Source: Flavipsychrobacter sp.
GTDB lineage: Bacteria > Bacteroidota > Bacteroidia > Chitinophagales > Chitinophagaceae
Reading direction: 5' to 3'
Length of the DNA: 64,000 nucleotides
Assembly (NCBI GenBank): GCA_016787265.1
Contig: JAEUVF010000015.1
Span: forward strand, 117,421 to 181,420
Part shown: positions 54,101-63,910 of the stretch, piece by piece
How the letters are laid out: the number at the start of each line of letters is the position of its first letter
Numbering within the stretch: position 1 is the first letter of the stretch
Translations under genes and position numbers: made by a program
Notes under the pieces: generated by a model
The model's database searches: none
What the model was told of the DNA's origin: nothing
What the model saw: the letters and a program-made list of their open reading frames with translations, nothing else

Positions 54101-57100
54101 TTGAAAGTGATTCGACTTTATCCAAAACGCAGCCCTCGCTGGCTTCGCATTATCATGCGGGTTCTATTGTCGTTGCTGATATTGCTTTTATCATTATTAC
54201 TGTTTATTCAGTCAGATTGGGGGCAACAGCTGCTGACCCGCAAAGCCAAATCTATACTGGAAGATCAATTCCAGACCCGGGTGGAACTCCAGCGTATCCG
54301 TCTGAATGGTTTCAGTCGGGTATCAGTTGAAGGACTGACCGTTTTTGATCAGCAAAACCACCTACTGATCCACAGTGGCGAGCTCTCTCTCCATTTTGCA
54401 CTTTTTCCGCTCTTTTCAAATAAGATGCTGGTCCATTCGCTGGAATGGAAAGAACTTACCGCAAGTGTTTACACCCTCGCCAATAAAAAACTGAATTATC
54501 AGTTTCTGATAGACGGATTTAATTCTGCAGGTAAGGATACCATGAAAATTGAACAACCAACCAAAAAAGCCTGGAAACTATCCCTGGGCAGGATGGAGTT
54601 CAACAACATCAGGATTCTTTACGATGATCAGCCGGCGGGTCTATACACGGCCCTGGTTTTAAAACGTCTCAGTTGGCGATTCAGGGAAACCGATATTCAG
54701 GGAGGAACATATGATTTCAATGATCTGCGTATATCCGGATTAAAAGGGTTTTATGCTCAGCAATACCGGGAAAAGGATTCAGGCCAAAAAGCTGCAGACA
54801 GAACCGCAACCAACCCATTCAAACTCCAGGTAAAAGGGAAACTTATCCAACTGGAAGAAATTGATTTTGCCTACCAGGATCAAGGGGGTGGCATCCATAC
54901 TGGCTGGCAATTGAACCAGGGACGTATCGAATTATTAAATGCAGATGTGGGTGAAAACAAATATTTGTCCGGGAATATCCGCTTAGTTTCCCCCAAAGGA
55001 TATCTTATCCGGCAAAAAGGGCTGGATACGCTGGAAGTAAGTAGTGGCAGTACCCAGCCATTGCAGGTAACAGTACAATCTCTTGATCTGAAAGATGGAG
55101 CATTTGGCATGCAAAATCTACAGGAGAAAAGAATCCCCTATCCCCATTCAATCGATTTCAACTACCCCGGTCTTTCTGCCATTGAAACCGATATAACCAG
55201 CATTGATTGGAAAGAAAACCGGTTATCTGCAGTTCTGGCTAATTTATCAGCAAAGGAAAGATCGGGTTTCAGGCTGACGAAAGCATCCGGAAAACTGGCC
55301 TATGGAAACCAGCGGTTATCCTTAACCAATTACTCTATCAAAACGGGTTCGAGTCAGTTATCAAATTCCATTGAACTCCATTTCCCTTCCAACCAACAAG
55401 GAGATATTAAAACAGATCAAATCGGTGTTCAGGCACAACTCGCAGCATCAAGGCTTGCTCTCAGAGAAGTATTGTTCTTTGTGCCAGAACTGAAACAGGA
55501 TACTAATTTTAGAAAGTGGTGGGATAAAGAAATCCGGCTCAACGGTAAGGCATCCGGCAATTTATCAGCACTCCAACTTCAGGCTTTTCATATTCAGGAC
55601 AATGCAGGCAACGATATTCATCTTACCGGATTAGTTCGGTCACTTACTGTTCCGGATAAATTGGGTGCCGAGCTTTCCAGTCTATCGATTGAAACCGGAA
55701 AATCAGCTATCACTTCCTGGATTTCTGAAAGCCTGCTTCCTGCAAACCTTGAATTACCGGAGCGGCTTGAATTGCTCGGAAGGCTTTCAGGAAACATCAA
55801 CAATCTGAATGCTGCGCTTACACTGAATTCAAGTTATGGATTGATTCGATTTAAGGGTCGGGTAAATGGAATCAAACAAACATCCACGGCCCGCTATGAA
55901 TTGGATCTTCAGGAACTGAATATGAATATTGGCCAATGGATTCGGGATACATCCCTTGGGTTGATCGTTGCAACCGGAAAGCTTAAGGGCCAGGGATTTA
56001 ATCCCGAAACCATGAACAGTGAAGCTGCTGTCCGGATTCAGGAAGCAAACATCAAGGGGTACAACTACCAACAGATTGATATAACCGGTAGTCTGAATCA
56101 ACAAAAGTATACTGCTTATATTTACAGCCTGGATACCAATCTTCAAACCCAGGTGAAACTGGCAGGTGTACTCACCGATGGATATCCTTCCTTTAATGGC
56201 AAATTAACTGTAAATCGCGCCGATTTGCAGGCTATAGGCTTAAGTACAAGTCCGTTTATTGTGAAGGGTGAAATTGATTTGGATCTGAAAGATACAAGAC
56301 CGCGCAAACTGGATGGAACTGTATTTGTTCATCATGTTCAGTATGCGAATGAACAGGATCTGATACAGTTGGACAGCCTTGCCATACTGGCCCGTGCAGA
56401 GTTGGATAGTCAGCATATAAAAGTTGAAGGTCCAATTGGTTTTCTATCACTGGATGGGAACTATGACTATACACAGTTAGCAACTGCTGTCAGTAATCTC
56501 ATCAAAAGACAGTTAAATCATGCTGACAGTTTAAGCATAGTAAAAACTGATTCCATTGCATCTCAATCAGCCCGGCTTACTGCATCACTGATCCTGCCCC
56601 GCTCCATGGAAAAACTCCTGCCTGACCTGCAAATCAGGCAACCATTAACGCTGGAAGGCAGTATGAACACAGATAGTAGCCTGCTTTATCTGGAAGCTGC
56701 CCATCCGCAATTCAGGTATACCACGGCGATTGTTGACAGTTTCAGGCTTAAGTTATTTTTTGATGAGGATACAGTTCATACTTCCATTCAGGTTGCACAG
56801 ATAGAACATCCCGCTTTCCCTGTCTATAATATGGTTGTAACGGCAAAAGGGAAACCTGGAAATATCAACTGGTTATTGGCGGTAGATGATGCCCAAAAAA
56901 AACCATCCTATCGGGTTGGTGGCAACTGGCAGGGATCTTCGCGGAGTGACTGGAATCTTGGTTTGGATCCGGAAATTGTATTAAATAAAGAACGTTTTAC
57001 AACAGTTGCAGACTCAGCCATCGTTTTCAGGAAAGGGCAACTATGGGACGCCGCTTTTGAAATCCGGTCCGACAGTCAATCGGTTAAGCTGGATCATATC

Positions 57101-59113
57101 CGCCTGGACAGTTCTAAAAATATAGCTTATCAGTTATTGATCAAGGATTTTGAAGCGCGAACGATGAGTGCTTTTATTTCCAAAGACACGACGCTGGCTG
57201 AGGGGACAATTAATGCCAGGTTACAATTAAATCAAACTATAACAGACTCTTCCATTACCGGAACTGTTTCTGTGGATAGTCTTCGACTCTTTGGAAAACC
57301 CGTTGGCAATTTAAGTGCTGAGCTCACAAAAGACGGCGCCAATGTAGGCGTACTTGCTACATTAGAAGGCTATGGAAACAATGTAAAAATGGAAGGGAGT
57401 TATTCAGATCGTATTAATGCCACCCTTCGGTTTGACAGTTTGCAATTGGCAAGTATTGAACCCTTCACTGCAGGCGCAACCACCAATATGAGTGGAGCTC
57501 TCACTGGTAATCTGGATATTAGTGGTGAACTCACCAATCCGGATATCAATGGATCACTGGTGTTTCACAAAGGAAAATTACGCGTCTCTTACCTCAATAA
57601 TCCTTTAGAGATTGATCAGCAGGAACTGATGTTCACAAACCGTACACTCTTATTGAATCAATTCACACTTACCGATACAGCTGGAGGAAAAGCAACAATG
57701 AATGGGCGCATTAAAATGGAAAACCTGCTTAATCCGGGCTTTGATCTGGGAGTTGATGCTAAGAATTTCTTGGTATTGGGACCAAAAAATTCAGCAGAAC
57801 AAATGATATGGGGACCTGCGAGCATCAACAGTACCATTTCCATTAAAGGAGATCTGTCGCTCCCCAGGGTTGATATGCAATTAAAACTAATGGACAAATC
57901 AGCAATCGGATTTGTTGTTCCTGATGAAGAACCTGGCATTGCCAACCGGGAAGGAGTAATTGAATTTGTAAACCGGCAAAGTCCACCCGATTCAACTTTG
58001 CTATTTCAATCAGAGAAGAAACCAGGTACTGCTACTGGATTTACAGGCATAGAGTTTTCAGGAGATCTTGAATTGACACCAGCATCCACGCTAACTATTG
58101 TTATAGATCCCTATAATGGTGATTTTCTCGAAGTAAAAGGCAGTGCCAGTTTGAATGTAAAAATTGAACAGGGAAATCGAATGAGCATTACCGGTGTATA
58201 TGAAATAGAGGGCGGCAAATATGAAATGTCGCTGAATCAACTAATCAAAAGGAGTTTTAGCATAGAGAAAGGAAGTACCATTACCTGGAATGGTGACCCA
58301 CTGGAAGCGGCCATAAACATCAGGGCGAAATACCAGGTAGACGCACCCGCAATCGATCTTATACGGGATCAGAGCAGTGGTTCCAGGACTGAGCTTACCA
58401 GGCTTAGGCAAAAAGTGCCGGTGGATGTTTACATGAACATCCGCGACAAATTGATGCAACCGGATATCAGTTTTGAATTGGATATGCCGGAAAAAGACCG
58501 GAACTTCTTTAACGGTGCCGTATATACGCGCCTCAAGCAGATCAACAACAACGAATCGGAACTTACCAAGCAGGTGATGGCCTTGCTGGTACTGCAAACC
58601 TTCCTGTCGGAGAATCCGCTCGAAAGCCTTGAAAACAGGAGCGGTGGAGGCATTGGACTGGCAGCCAAACAGAGCGTAAGTAAGATTCTTTCACAGCAAC
58701 TGAATTCTTTGGCCGGAACCCTGATTAGCGGAATCGATCTGAATTTCGATCTTGAAACCAGGGAGGATTATATGAGTGGAAGTCGCCAGGAGTCAACAGT
58801 CCTGAATATTGGGGCCAGCAAAACCTTATTCAATGATCGGTTAACCGTATCCGTTGGCTCCAATATTGGAGTGCTAGGAAATGCACCATCGAATGGCGCT
58901 CAATTAATTGGAGATGTGCTAATTGAATACAAGCTGAGTCGTGATGGGCGGTACCGGATCAGGGCCTATCAGAGAAACCAGACGGATGCCATTTTGTTAG
59001 GTCAAATCATTGAAACAGGTGTATCCTTTATACTGGTCATGGATTTCGATCAATTCAGACAAATATTTGAAAGAGCAAAAAAGCACCAGGAGAATGCGCG
59101 CAATTCAAAATAA
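54101..59113 (+). CDS. tamB: Translocation/assembly module protein TamB
   Basis: 1670 residues. An N-terminal membrane anchor (about 19-40, LLSLLILLLSLLLFIQ) is followed by a very long beta-rich region of repeated GxLxGN/AxxLxVxD-type units, forming the AsmA-like lipid groove, and the C-terminal DUF490 domain (last ~350 residues, with ITGVYEIEGGKYEMSLNQL). The start is TTG at 54101 (GTG at 54107 and ATG at 54155 are alternatives). With TamL it spans the envelope and is thought to aid lipid transport or protein assembly. Confidence 0.92.
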   Translation: MKVIRLYPKRSPRWLRIIMRVLLSLLILLLSLLLFIQSDWGQQLLTRKAKSILEDQFQTRVELQRIRLNGFSRVSVEGLTVFDQQNHLLIHSGELSLHFALFPLFSNKMLVHSLEWKELTASVYTLANKKLNYQFLIDGFNSAGKDTMKIEQPTKKAWKLSLGRMEFNNIRILYDDQPAGLYTALVLKRLSWRFRETDIQGGTYDFNDLRISGLKGFYAQQYREKDSGQKAADRTATNPFKLQVKGKLIQLEEIDFAYQDQGGGIHTGWQLNQGRIELLNADVGENKYLSGNIRLVSPKGYLIRQKGLDTLEVSSGSTQPLQVTVQSLDLKDGAFGMQNLQEKRIPYPHSIDFNYPGLSAIETDITSIDWKENRLSAVLANLSAKERSGFRLTKASGKLAYGNQRLSLTNYSIKTGSSQLSNSIELHFPSNQQGDIKTDQIGVQAQLAASRLALREVLFFVPELKQDTNFRKWWDKEIRLNGKASGNLSALQLQAFHIQDNAGNDIHLTGLVRSLTVPDKLGAELSSLSIETGKSAITSWISESLLPANLELPERLELLGRLSGNINNLNAALTLNSSYGLIRFKGRVNGIKQTSTARYELDLQELNMNIGQWIRDTSLGLIVATGKLKGQGFNPETMNSEAAVRIQEANIKGYNYQQIDITGSLNQQKYTAYIYSLDTNLQTQVKLAGVLTDGYPSFNGKLTVNRADLQAIGLSTSPFIVKGEIDLDLKDTRPRKLDGTVFVHHVQYANEQDLIQLDSLAILARAELDSQHIKVEGPIGFLSLDGNYDYTQLATAVSNLIKRQLNHADSLSIVKTDSIASQSARLTASLILPRSMEKLLPDLQIRQPLTLEGSMNTDSSLLYLEAAHPQFRYTTAIVDSFRLKLFFDEDTVHTSIQVAQIEHPAFPVYNMVVTAKGKPGNINWLLAVDDAQKKPSYRVGGNWQGSSRSDWNLGLDPEIVLNKERFTTVADSAIVFRKGQLWDAAFEIRSDSQSVKLDHIRLDSSKNIAYQLLIKDFEARTMSAFISKDTTLAEGTINARLQLNQTITDSSITGTVSVDSLRLFGKPVGNLSAELTKDGANVGVLATLEGYGNNVKMEGSYSDRINATLRFDSLQLASIEPFTAGATTNMSGALTGNLDISGELTNPDINGSLVFHKGKLRVSYLNNPLEIDQQELMFTNRTLLLNQFTLTDTAGGKATMNGRIKMENLLNPGFDLGVDAKNFLVLGPKNSAEQMIWGPASINSTISIKGDLSLPRVDMQLKLMDKSAIGFVVPDEEPGIANREGVIEFVNRQSPPDSTLLFQSEKKPGTATGFTGIEFSGDLELTPASTLTIVIDPYNGDFLEVKGSASLNVKIEQGNRMSITGVYEIEGGKYEMSLNQLIKRSFSIEKGSTITWNGDPLEAAINIRAKYQVDAPAIDLIRDQSSGSRTELTRLRQKVPVDVYMNIRDKLMQPDISFELDMPEKDRNFFNGAVYTRLKQINNNESELTKQVMALLVLQTFLSENPLESLENRSGGGIGLAAKQSVSKILSQQLNSLAGTLISGIDLNFDLETREDYMSGSRQESTVLNIGASKTLFNDRLTVSVGSNIGVLGNAPSNGAQLIGDVLIEYKLSRDGRYRIRAYQRNQTDAILLGQIIETGVSFILVMDFDQFRQIFERAKKHQENARNSK

Positions 59114-61379
59114 CAGGTGGATAGTATGGCTGGTCCTGAGCTTACACATATTTTCAGGATGCAGTACAACCCGCAGTGTGCCGGAAGGGGATCGACTCTA
59201 CCTTGGCGCGGAAGTTAAATGGGAAGGAGAAAAACCAGGAAGAAGCAAGGAGCTGGGAGAAACACTTGTATCATTAAGCAGGCCAAGTCCGAACCGTAAA
59301 TTTCTGGGTATGCCGGTTCGGTTATGGTTATATAATCTTGGAAATAAGCCTACAGGAAAAGGGCTCAATTATTTGTTGCGAAACAAATGGGGAGAACCGC
59401 CTGTATTAACAAGTAAAGCGAAACCTTCGTATTCTTCAGAGGTACTGACCAGCCATTTGGAGGATCTTGGTTTTTTGCAGGCTTCCACCAGTTTTGAAAT
59501 AAAACCGATAGGAAATAAGAAAGCAAAAATTATATATCAGGTTAATCCAGGAACCCGGTATCGAATCAGGGAGGTACAGATGGAACTGGACAATTCCAGG
59601 CTTGGGAAGCAGATACTGCAAAGTGCAGATAAAAGCCTGCTGCGGGAAGGACGCTTTTATAACCTGGAGCAAATCAAAAACGAAAGGGAGCGTATCAGTA
59701 ATTATGTTCGCCAGCGGGGTTATTATTACTTTAACCAGGATCATCTGATGGTGGCGATTGATAGCAATTACAATGGTGAAGTAGTGTTGTATCTGCGCCT
59801 GAAGGATTCCATACCTGCAAATGCAAAATCTCCCTACCGGATGGGAAGCATCACACTATATCCAACCTATAATTTATCCGAGGATAGTCTGGTCCGAAAC
59901 AAGGAGGTGCAGGATCTTGGTGCCTACCGCGTAAAAGATATTCATGAGTTGTTTCTTCCAAAAATATTCGAACGTTATGTATTATTGAAAGAAGATAGTT
60001 TATACCGGTACCGGGCGCACGAACGTACGCTGGAGCGATTAATGAGCCTTGGTACGTATAAGTTTGTAAAAACTGAAATGGAAGCGGCAGACAGCAACCG
60101 GTTAAACGCCCGCTTTTTTATGACTCCCAGTCCGAGAAGAAGTTTGCAGGTTGAATTGAACGGCAATAGTAAGTCCAACAATTTTGTAGGCTCACAGATC
60201 ACTATTACATCCCTGAATAGAAATTGGCTGAAAAGAGCCAACCGGCTGGAAGTAAAACTCGCAGGAGGATTTGAATGGCAGGTTGGCGGAAATCGTGTTA
60301 ATCAGGCGAATACCAAAGGATATAGCCTGACTGGTGAAGTAGCGTTCAATCTGCCTGGGATAATAGTTCCATTCTGGAAGATCCGGACTGGTAATGCATT
60401 TATTCCCCGCACCCGATTGAGTGCAGGTTATGAATTATTGAGCCGTCCCGGACTATACAACCTGAATTCCTTTACCATACAACAGGCTTATCAATGGAAA
60501 ACAGGACGGTTGACGGATCAGTTATTAGTGCCAATATCTATTTCTTATGTATTGCCATCCAGGATATCACCAGAGTTCCGGGAAATACTGGATCGGGATC
60601 CCGCTTTAAGGCAATCAATCGACAAGCAATTTATAATCGGAAGCAATTATACCATCACGTATAACAACGTGAATAAAAAAAGAATTCATAGTCTGTATTT
60701 GCAAGGCAATCTGGATGTAGCAGGGAATCTTTTAGGGTTGTTAATACCTGCCAACAGTGATGGGCAGAAAAATATTGGATATCAGCCATTTGCCCAATAT
60801 GCACGCATAACAGGAGAGATCCGGCATTACTGGAAATTGGGAAAAGAAAGTCAATGGGTAAACAGATTATTGGCCGGGTCTGGGTTTTCCTATGGAAACA
60901 ACAGTACCCTGCCTTTTGTAAAACAATATATGACGGGAGGAAGTAACAGTTTAAGGGCATTTAGAGCAAGGACCCTTGGACCTGGATCTTACCGGTCTGA
61001 AACAAGTACATTTGCCGCAAGTGAAGCAGGTGATATCAAACTGGAATTCAATACAGAGTGGCGGTTTAACTTGTTCAGTGTACTAAAAGGAGCGGTCTTT
61101 GCGGATGCTGGCAATATCTGGTTACAACGTGAGAATCCTGAAAAGCCTGGTGCGAACTGGGCAGGAAGCCGCTTTTTAAATGATCTGGCGGTGGGGGCCG
61201 GACTTGGTCTCAGGGTAGATGCCTCCATTCTGGTGATTCGGGCAGATCTTGCAATGCCACTCAGGAAGCCCTGGTTACCGGATGGAGAAAAATGGGTAAT
61301 GAACCAGGTACAATTAAGCCAGCCGTCGTGGAGGAGGGAAAATCTGGTCCTCAATATTGCGATAGGCTATCCATTCTAG
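59094..61379 (+). CDS. tamL: TamL, lipoprotein-type Omp85 barrel protein
   Basis: 761 residues from the ATG at 59094 (an upstream frame from 59010 lies inside tamB). The N-terminus has a lipobox, LHIFSGC with Cys22, so the protein is lipidated; a POTRA region follows (about 40-260) and then a C-terminal Omp85 barrel (about 380-761) with GGSNSLRAFRARTLGPG, the conserved loop motif. In Bacteroidota the lipidated TamA counterpart is called TamL. The start overlaps the end of tamB by 20 bases, supporting a common unit. Confidence 0.9.
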   Translation: MRAIQNNRWIVWLVLSLHIFSGCSTTRSVPEGDRLYLGAEVKWEGEKPGRSKELGETLVSLSRPSPNRKFLGMPVRLWLYNLGNKPTGKGLNYLLRNKWGEPPVLTSKAKPSYSSEVLTSHLEDLGFLQASTSFEIKPIGNKKAKIIYQVNPGTRYRIREVQMELDNSRLGKQILQSADKSLLREGRFYNLEQIKNERERISNYVRQRGYYYFNQDHLMVAIDSNYNGEVVLYLRLKDSIPANAKSPYRMGSITLYPTYNLSEDSLVRNKEVQDLGAYRVKDIHELFLPKIFERYVLLKEDSLYRYRAHERTLERLMSLGTYKFVKTEMEAADSNRLNARFFMTPSPRRSLQVELNGNSKSNNFVGSQITITSLNRNWLKRANRLEVKLAGGFEWQVGGNRVNQANTKGYSLTGEVAFNLPGIIVPFWKIRTGNAFIPRTRLSAGYELLSRPGLYNLNSFTIQQAYQWKTGRLTDQLLVPISISYVLPSRISPEFREILDRDPALRQSIDKQFIIGSNYTITYNNVNKKRIHSLYLQGNLDVAGNLLGLLIPANSDGQKNIGYQPFAQYARITGEIRHYWKLGKESQWVNRLLAGSGFSYGNNSTLPFVKQYMTGGSNSLRAFRARTLGPGSYRSETSTFAASEAGDIKLEFNTEWRFNLFSVLKGAVFADAGNIWLQRENPEKPGANWAGSRFLNDLAVGAGLGLRVDASILVIRADLAMPLRKPWLPDGEKWVMNQVQLSQPSWRRENLVLNIAIGYPF

Positions 61380-61420
61380 TAAAAAGAGCAGGTATTTATG
61401 GTCATATGAAAGAAAGCTCT

Positions 61421-61428
61421 TACCTTTG
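61421..61428 (+). promoter_or_regulatory. -7 element of the rpsF promoter
   Basis: TACCTTTG, a match to TAnnTTTG, 38 bases before the ATG. A TTATG-like -33 is seen about 20 bases upstream. The leader is too short for the S6:S18 leader fold. Confidence 0.45.
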
Positions 61429-61466
61429 CAGCCCAATTAATTTTTTTATTTAACAAATCAGGGATC

Positions 61467-61820
61467 ATGAACAATTACGAATTGATGGTGATTTTTACCC
61501 CTGTTCTGAGTGAAGAAGACTACAAAGCTGCTCAGAAGAAATTTATCGATCTGGTTACTGCAAACGGTGGCGAGTTGGTAAATTCCAATCCATGGGGATT
61601 AAAATCACTGGCGTATCCTATCCAGAAAAAAACCACTGGTTTATACTGGGTAATGGAGTACAAGGCGCCATCCGACTTCAATGAGAAGCTGAAGATTCAG
61701 CTGTTGCGTGACGACAATGTTCTTCGTCACATGTTTACTGTACTCGACAAATACGCCGTTGAGTATAATAATAAAAAGAGAAGTGGCGTACCTACCGGAA
61801 CTGAAAAAGTGGAGGCTTAA
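61467..61820 (+). CDS. rpsF: 30S ribosomal protein S6
   Basis: 117 residues. NYELMVIFTPVLSEEDYKAA at the N-terminus and GLYWVMEYKAPSDFNEKL-KIQLLRDDNVLRHM are diagnostic of S6. It binds 16S rRNA together with S18. Followed after two bases by rpsR. Confidence 0.97.
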   Translation: MNNYELMVIFTPVLSEEDYKAAQKKFIDLVTANGGELVNSNPWGLKSLAYPIQKKTTGLYWVMEYKAPSDFNEKLKIQLLRDDNVLRHMFTVLDKYAVEYNNKKRSGVPTGTEKVEA

Positions 61821-61822
61821 TC

Positions 61823-62086
61823 ATGGCAAAGAATGAAATCAAATACCTGACCGCGATTAAGACCGAGAAGCGTGCGAAGAAATTCTGTCGTTTCAAGAAG
61901 TACGGTATTAAATACGTGGATTACAAGGATGCGGAATTCCTGAAAAAGTTCCTGAATGAGCAGGGTAAAATGTTACCTCGCCGTATCACCGGGAACAGTT
62001 TGAAATTCCAGCGGAAAGTATCTGAAGCAGTTAAAAAAGCGCGTCAGATGGCTATTCTGCCTTATGTAACTGATTTGCTGAAATAA
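61823..62086 (+). CDS. rpsR: 30S ribosomal protein S18
   Basis: 87 residues. Motifs CRFKKYGIKYVDYKD and PRRITGNSLKFQRKVSEAVKKARQMAILPY are those of S18, including the GNSLKFQ rRNA-binding region. The conserved pair with rpsF is kept. The 119-base gap to rplI is longer than in many genomes and holds no recognised leader. Confidence 0.97.
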   Translation: MAKNEIKYLTAIKTEKRAKKFCRFKKYGIKYVDYKDAEFLKKFLNEQGKMLPRRITGNSLKFQRKVSEAVKKARQMAILPYVTDLLK

Positions 62087-62205
62087 GCAAAACAATATCT
62101 AGTAACCAATCCCTAATCCGTTTTGGCGTCAGCGAAATCGGAGACAGTCTGAATCAGATTTAAACAGATTTGATTGGGCTCTTTGGGGTACTAAAAAAGA
62201 AGAAA

Positions 62206-62652
62206 ATGCAAGTAATATTAATTCAGGATGTAGATAATCTGGGTGGTGCCAATGAACTGGTAACCGTGAAGAACGGATATGCCCGGAATTACCTGATTCC
62301 TCAGAAGTTCGCGGTAGAGGCTTCTCCTTCCAATCTGAAGCAGCTTAATGAAAAGTTGAAGGTACAGAAGAAGAAGGAAGCGAAAATGCTGGCTGAAATC
62401 AACCAGGTTATTGCCAAACTACAGGAAGGTGCCATTAAACTGGGCGCTAAAACTGGTACTAGTGGCAAAATCTTCGGTAGTATTACAGCGCTGCAGATTT
62501 CCCGTGCTATTCGTGAGCAGAAAGGATATGAAATTGACCGCAGGAAAATTTCCATTGCTGATGAGGTAAAGGAATTGGGTCAATACAAAGCAACTGTGGA
62601 TTTCGGAAACGGAATTACAACTGAGCTTGATTTTGAAGTAGTTGCGGAATAA
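62206..62652 (+). CDS. rplI: 50S ribosomal protein L9
   Basis: 148 residues from the ATG at 62206; an open frame extends to 62170 but L9 begins at MQVILIQDVDNLG. The N-terminal domain (VKNGYARNYLIPQ) and the long connecting helix (about 40-75) are intact, followed by a C-terminal domain with KLGAKTGTSGKIFGSIT. A terminator follows 20 bases later. Confidence 0.97.
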   Translation: MQVILIQDVDNLGGANELVTVKNGYARNYLIPQKFAVEASPSNLKQLNEKLKVQKKKEAKMLAEINQVIAKLQEGAIKLGAKTGTSGKIFGSITALQISRAIREQKGYEIDRRKISIADEVKELGQYKATVDFGNGITTELDFEVVAE

Positions 62653-62670
62653 AACATCCCAAAAAGTTGA

Positions 62671-62714
62671 AAAAGGCAATTAACCGGTTTTTGCTGGTGA
62701 AATTGCCTTTTTTT
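62671..62714 (+). terminator. Intrinsic terminator after rplI
   Basis: AAAAGGCAATT pairs with AATTGCCTTTTT across a 19-base loop, ending in a run of eight T. Ends the rpsF-rpsR-rplI operon. Confidence 0.85.
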
Positions 62715-62887
62715 TATATTTAGATATTTTGTATGTTTTTCCACAATTTTATTACCTTCGTTTTGGTTCCTTAATGATCTTTACAGTTTCAGACTTCCCA
62801 GAGCGTTTCCAAGTAAATGATTTTCTGGCTTTTTTGTAACACTGTGCTTCATTATGGTTTTATTCATTCGTTCAAAAAATTTAGAAA

Positions 62888-63319
62888 ATGAACATTTACG
62901 TTGGCAACCTCAGTTGGGATTTAACTGAGCAGGATCTTTTAGAAATGTTTGCTCCTTATGGAGAAGTTGTTTCTGCCAAAATCGTTACAGACAAATTCAA
63001 CAACAACCGTTCAAAGGGATTTGGATTTGTAGAAATGAGCGATGCAGAAGCTGGAAACGCTGCAATCACTGCACTACACGGTACTGAAGTGATGGGTCGT
63101 AGTATTGTAGTTAATGAATCACAGCCCCGCGAAGGTGGATCTGGCGGTGGTGGATTCAAGAAGAAAAGCTTCGGTGGTGGTGGCGGCGGAAGCCGTGGTG
63201 GCTACGGTGGCGGCGGAAGCCGTGGCGGTGGCGGCTATGGTGGCGGTGGCAACCGTGGCGGCGGTGGTTACGGCGGCGGAAGCCGTGGTGGCTACGGCGG
63301 TGGTGGTCGTGATTATTAA
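62888..63319 (+). CDS. RRM-type RNA-binding protein with Gly-rich tail
   Basis: 143 residues. A single RRM (1-80) has RNP2 IYVGNL (3-8) and RNP1 KGFGFVEM (about 43-50). The last 60 residues are GGGG, SRGGYGGGG and NRGGGGYGG repeats (RGG-like). These rbp proteins are common in Bacteroidota and cyanobacteria and may act as RNA chaperones at low temperature. A leader of about 170 bases after the rplI terminator probably holds the promoter; a TACCTTCG at 62752-62759 resembles a -7 element. Confidence 0.92.
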   Translation: MNIYVGNLSWDLTEQDLLEMFAPYGEVVSAKIVTDKFNNNRSKGFGFVEMSDAEAGNAAITALHGTEVMGRSIVVNESQPREGGSGGGGFKKKSFGGGGGGSRGGYGGGGSRGGGGYGGGGNRGGGGYGGGSRGGYGGGGRDY

Positions 63320-63346
63320 TCAAGGCAAACAAGTCAATAAAGCTAA

Positions 63347-63376
63347 AAGGTCTGGCAAATGCCAGACCTTTTTTTT
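63347..63376 (+). terminator. Intrinsic terminator after the RNA-binding protein
   Basis: AAGGTCTGGC / GCCAGACCTT, ten perfect pairs with an AAAT loop and eight following T. It also serves the convergent small lipoprotein gene imperfectly. Confidence 0.9.
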
Positions 63377-63392
63377 ATTAAATAGATTTCAT

Positions 63393-63800
63393 TTATTTTT
63401 CCTTAGCCAGTTTATATACATCTACTGCTCCATTGCCATAACTTTTGGTAAATACGAGGCTATCATTGTTTTTATGCAGGATAAAGTTCCCATCGAGAAT
63501 ATAGGTCCAGTCAAAGTCTGCAGTCCAGCCAGCCTTATTGGTAAAACTGATTGTTTCATTGTTGTCCTTTACCTGGAAGGTACCTGAATGCAAGGCCGGA
63601 TAGGTCTGGTATTGACTGGAACCGGTCCAGTTGTTTTTATTAAAGTTTAGAGACACCTGGGCTGTAATATCTGAGTTGATGTTAAAGCGTTTAAACGTGC
63701 CTGAATACCTGCCGGAAAGACTATTGGCAGGATTGTCATTATTTTTAGAGCAGGAAGAAAGCAGCAGGAAAAAGAACGCAGATCGGATAATTAATTTCAT
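63393..63800 (-). CDS. Small lipocalin-like lipoprotein
   Basis: 135 residues with lipobox FLLLSSC (Cys17) and a short Asn-rich spacer. The remainder is a run of predicted beta-strands (GRYSGTFKRFNINSDITAQVSLNF, NNWTGSSQYQTYPA, ETISFTNKAGWTADFDWTYIL), consistent with a lipocalin-like or DUF-type barrel, ending VYKLAKEK. No specific family recognised. Located at the edge of an rRNA operon. Confidence 0.7.
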   Translation of the reverse strand: MKLIIRSAFFFLLLSSCSKNNDNPANSLSGRYSGTFKRFNINSDITAQVSLNFNKNNWTGSSQYQTYPALHSGTFQVKDNNETISFTNKAGWTADFDWTYILDGNFILHKNNDSLVFTKSYGNGAVDVYKLAKEK

Positions 63801-63865
63801 AGAAGGTTTTATAGTATCTGACCATTAAACGGGAATAAACGTTGTGTTGGTAGTAGTATAAAACA

Positions 63866-63901
63866 AAAGAGCCTTGCAACAACTTCGTTACAAGGCTCTT
63901 T
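63866..63901 (-). terminator. Intrinsic terminator after the rRNA operon
   Basis: Minus-strand stem AAAGAGCCTTG / CAAGGCTCTTT (11 pairs) with a 14-base loop, then TTTTGTTTTA. It follows the 5S rRNA by about 10 bases. Confidence 0.85.
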
Positions 63902-63910
63902 ATAATAAAT

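Noticed and set aside
61380..61466. Possible S6:S18 leader RNA before rpsF
   Set aside because: The leader after the predicted promoter is about 35 bases, too short for the known pseudoknot, and no CCG-containing fold was found.
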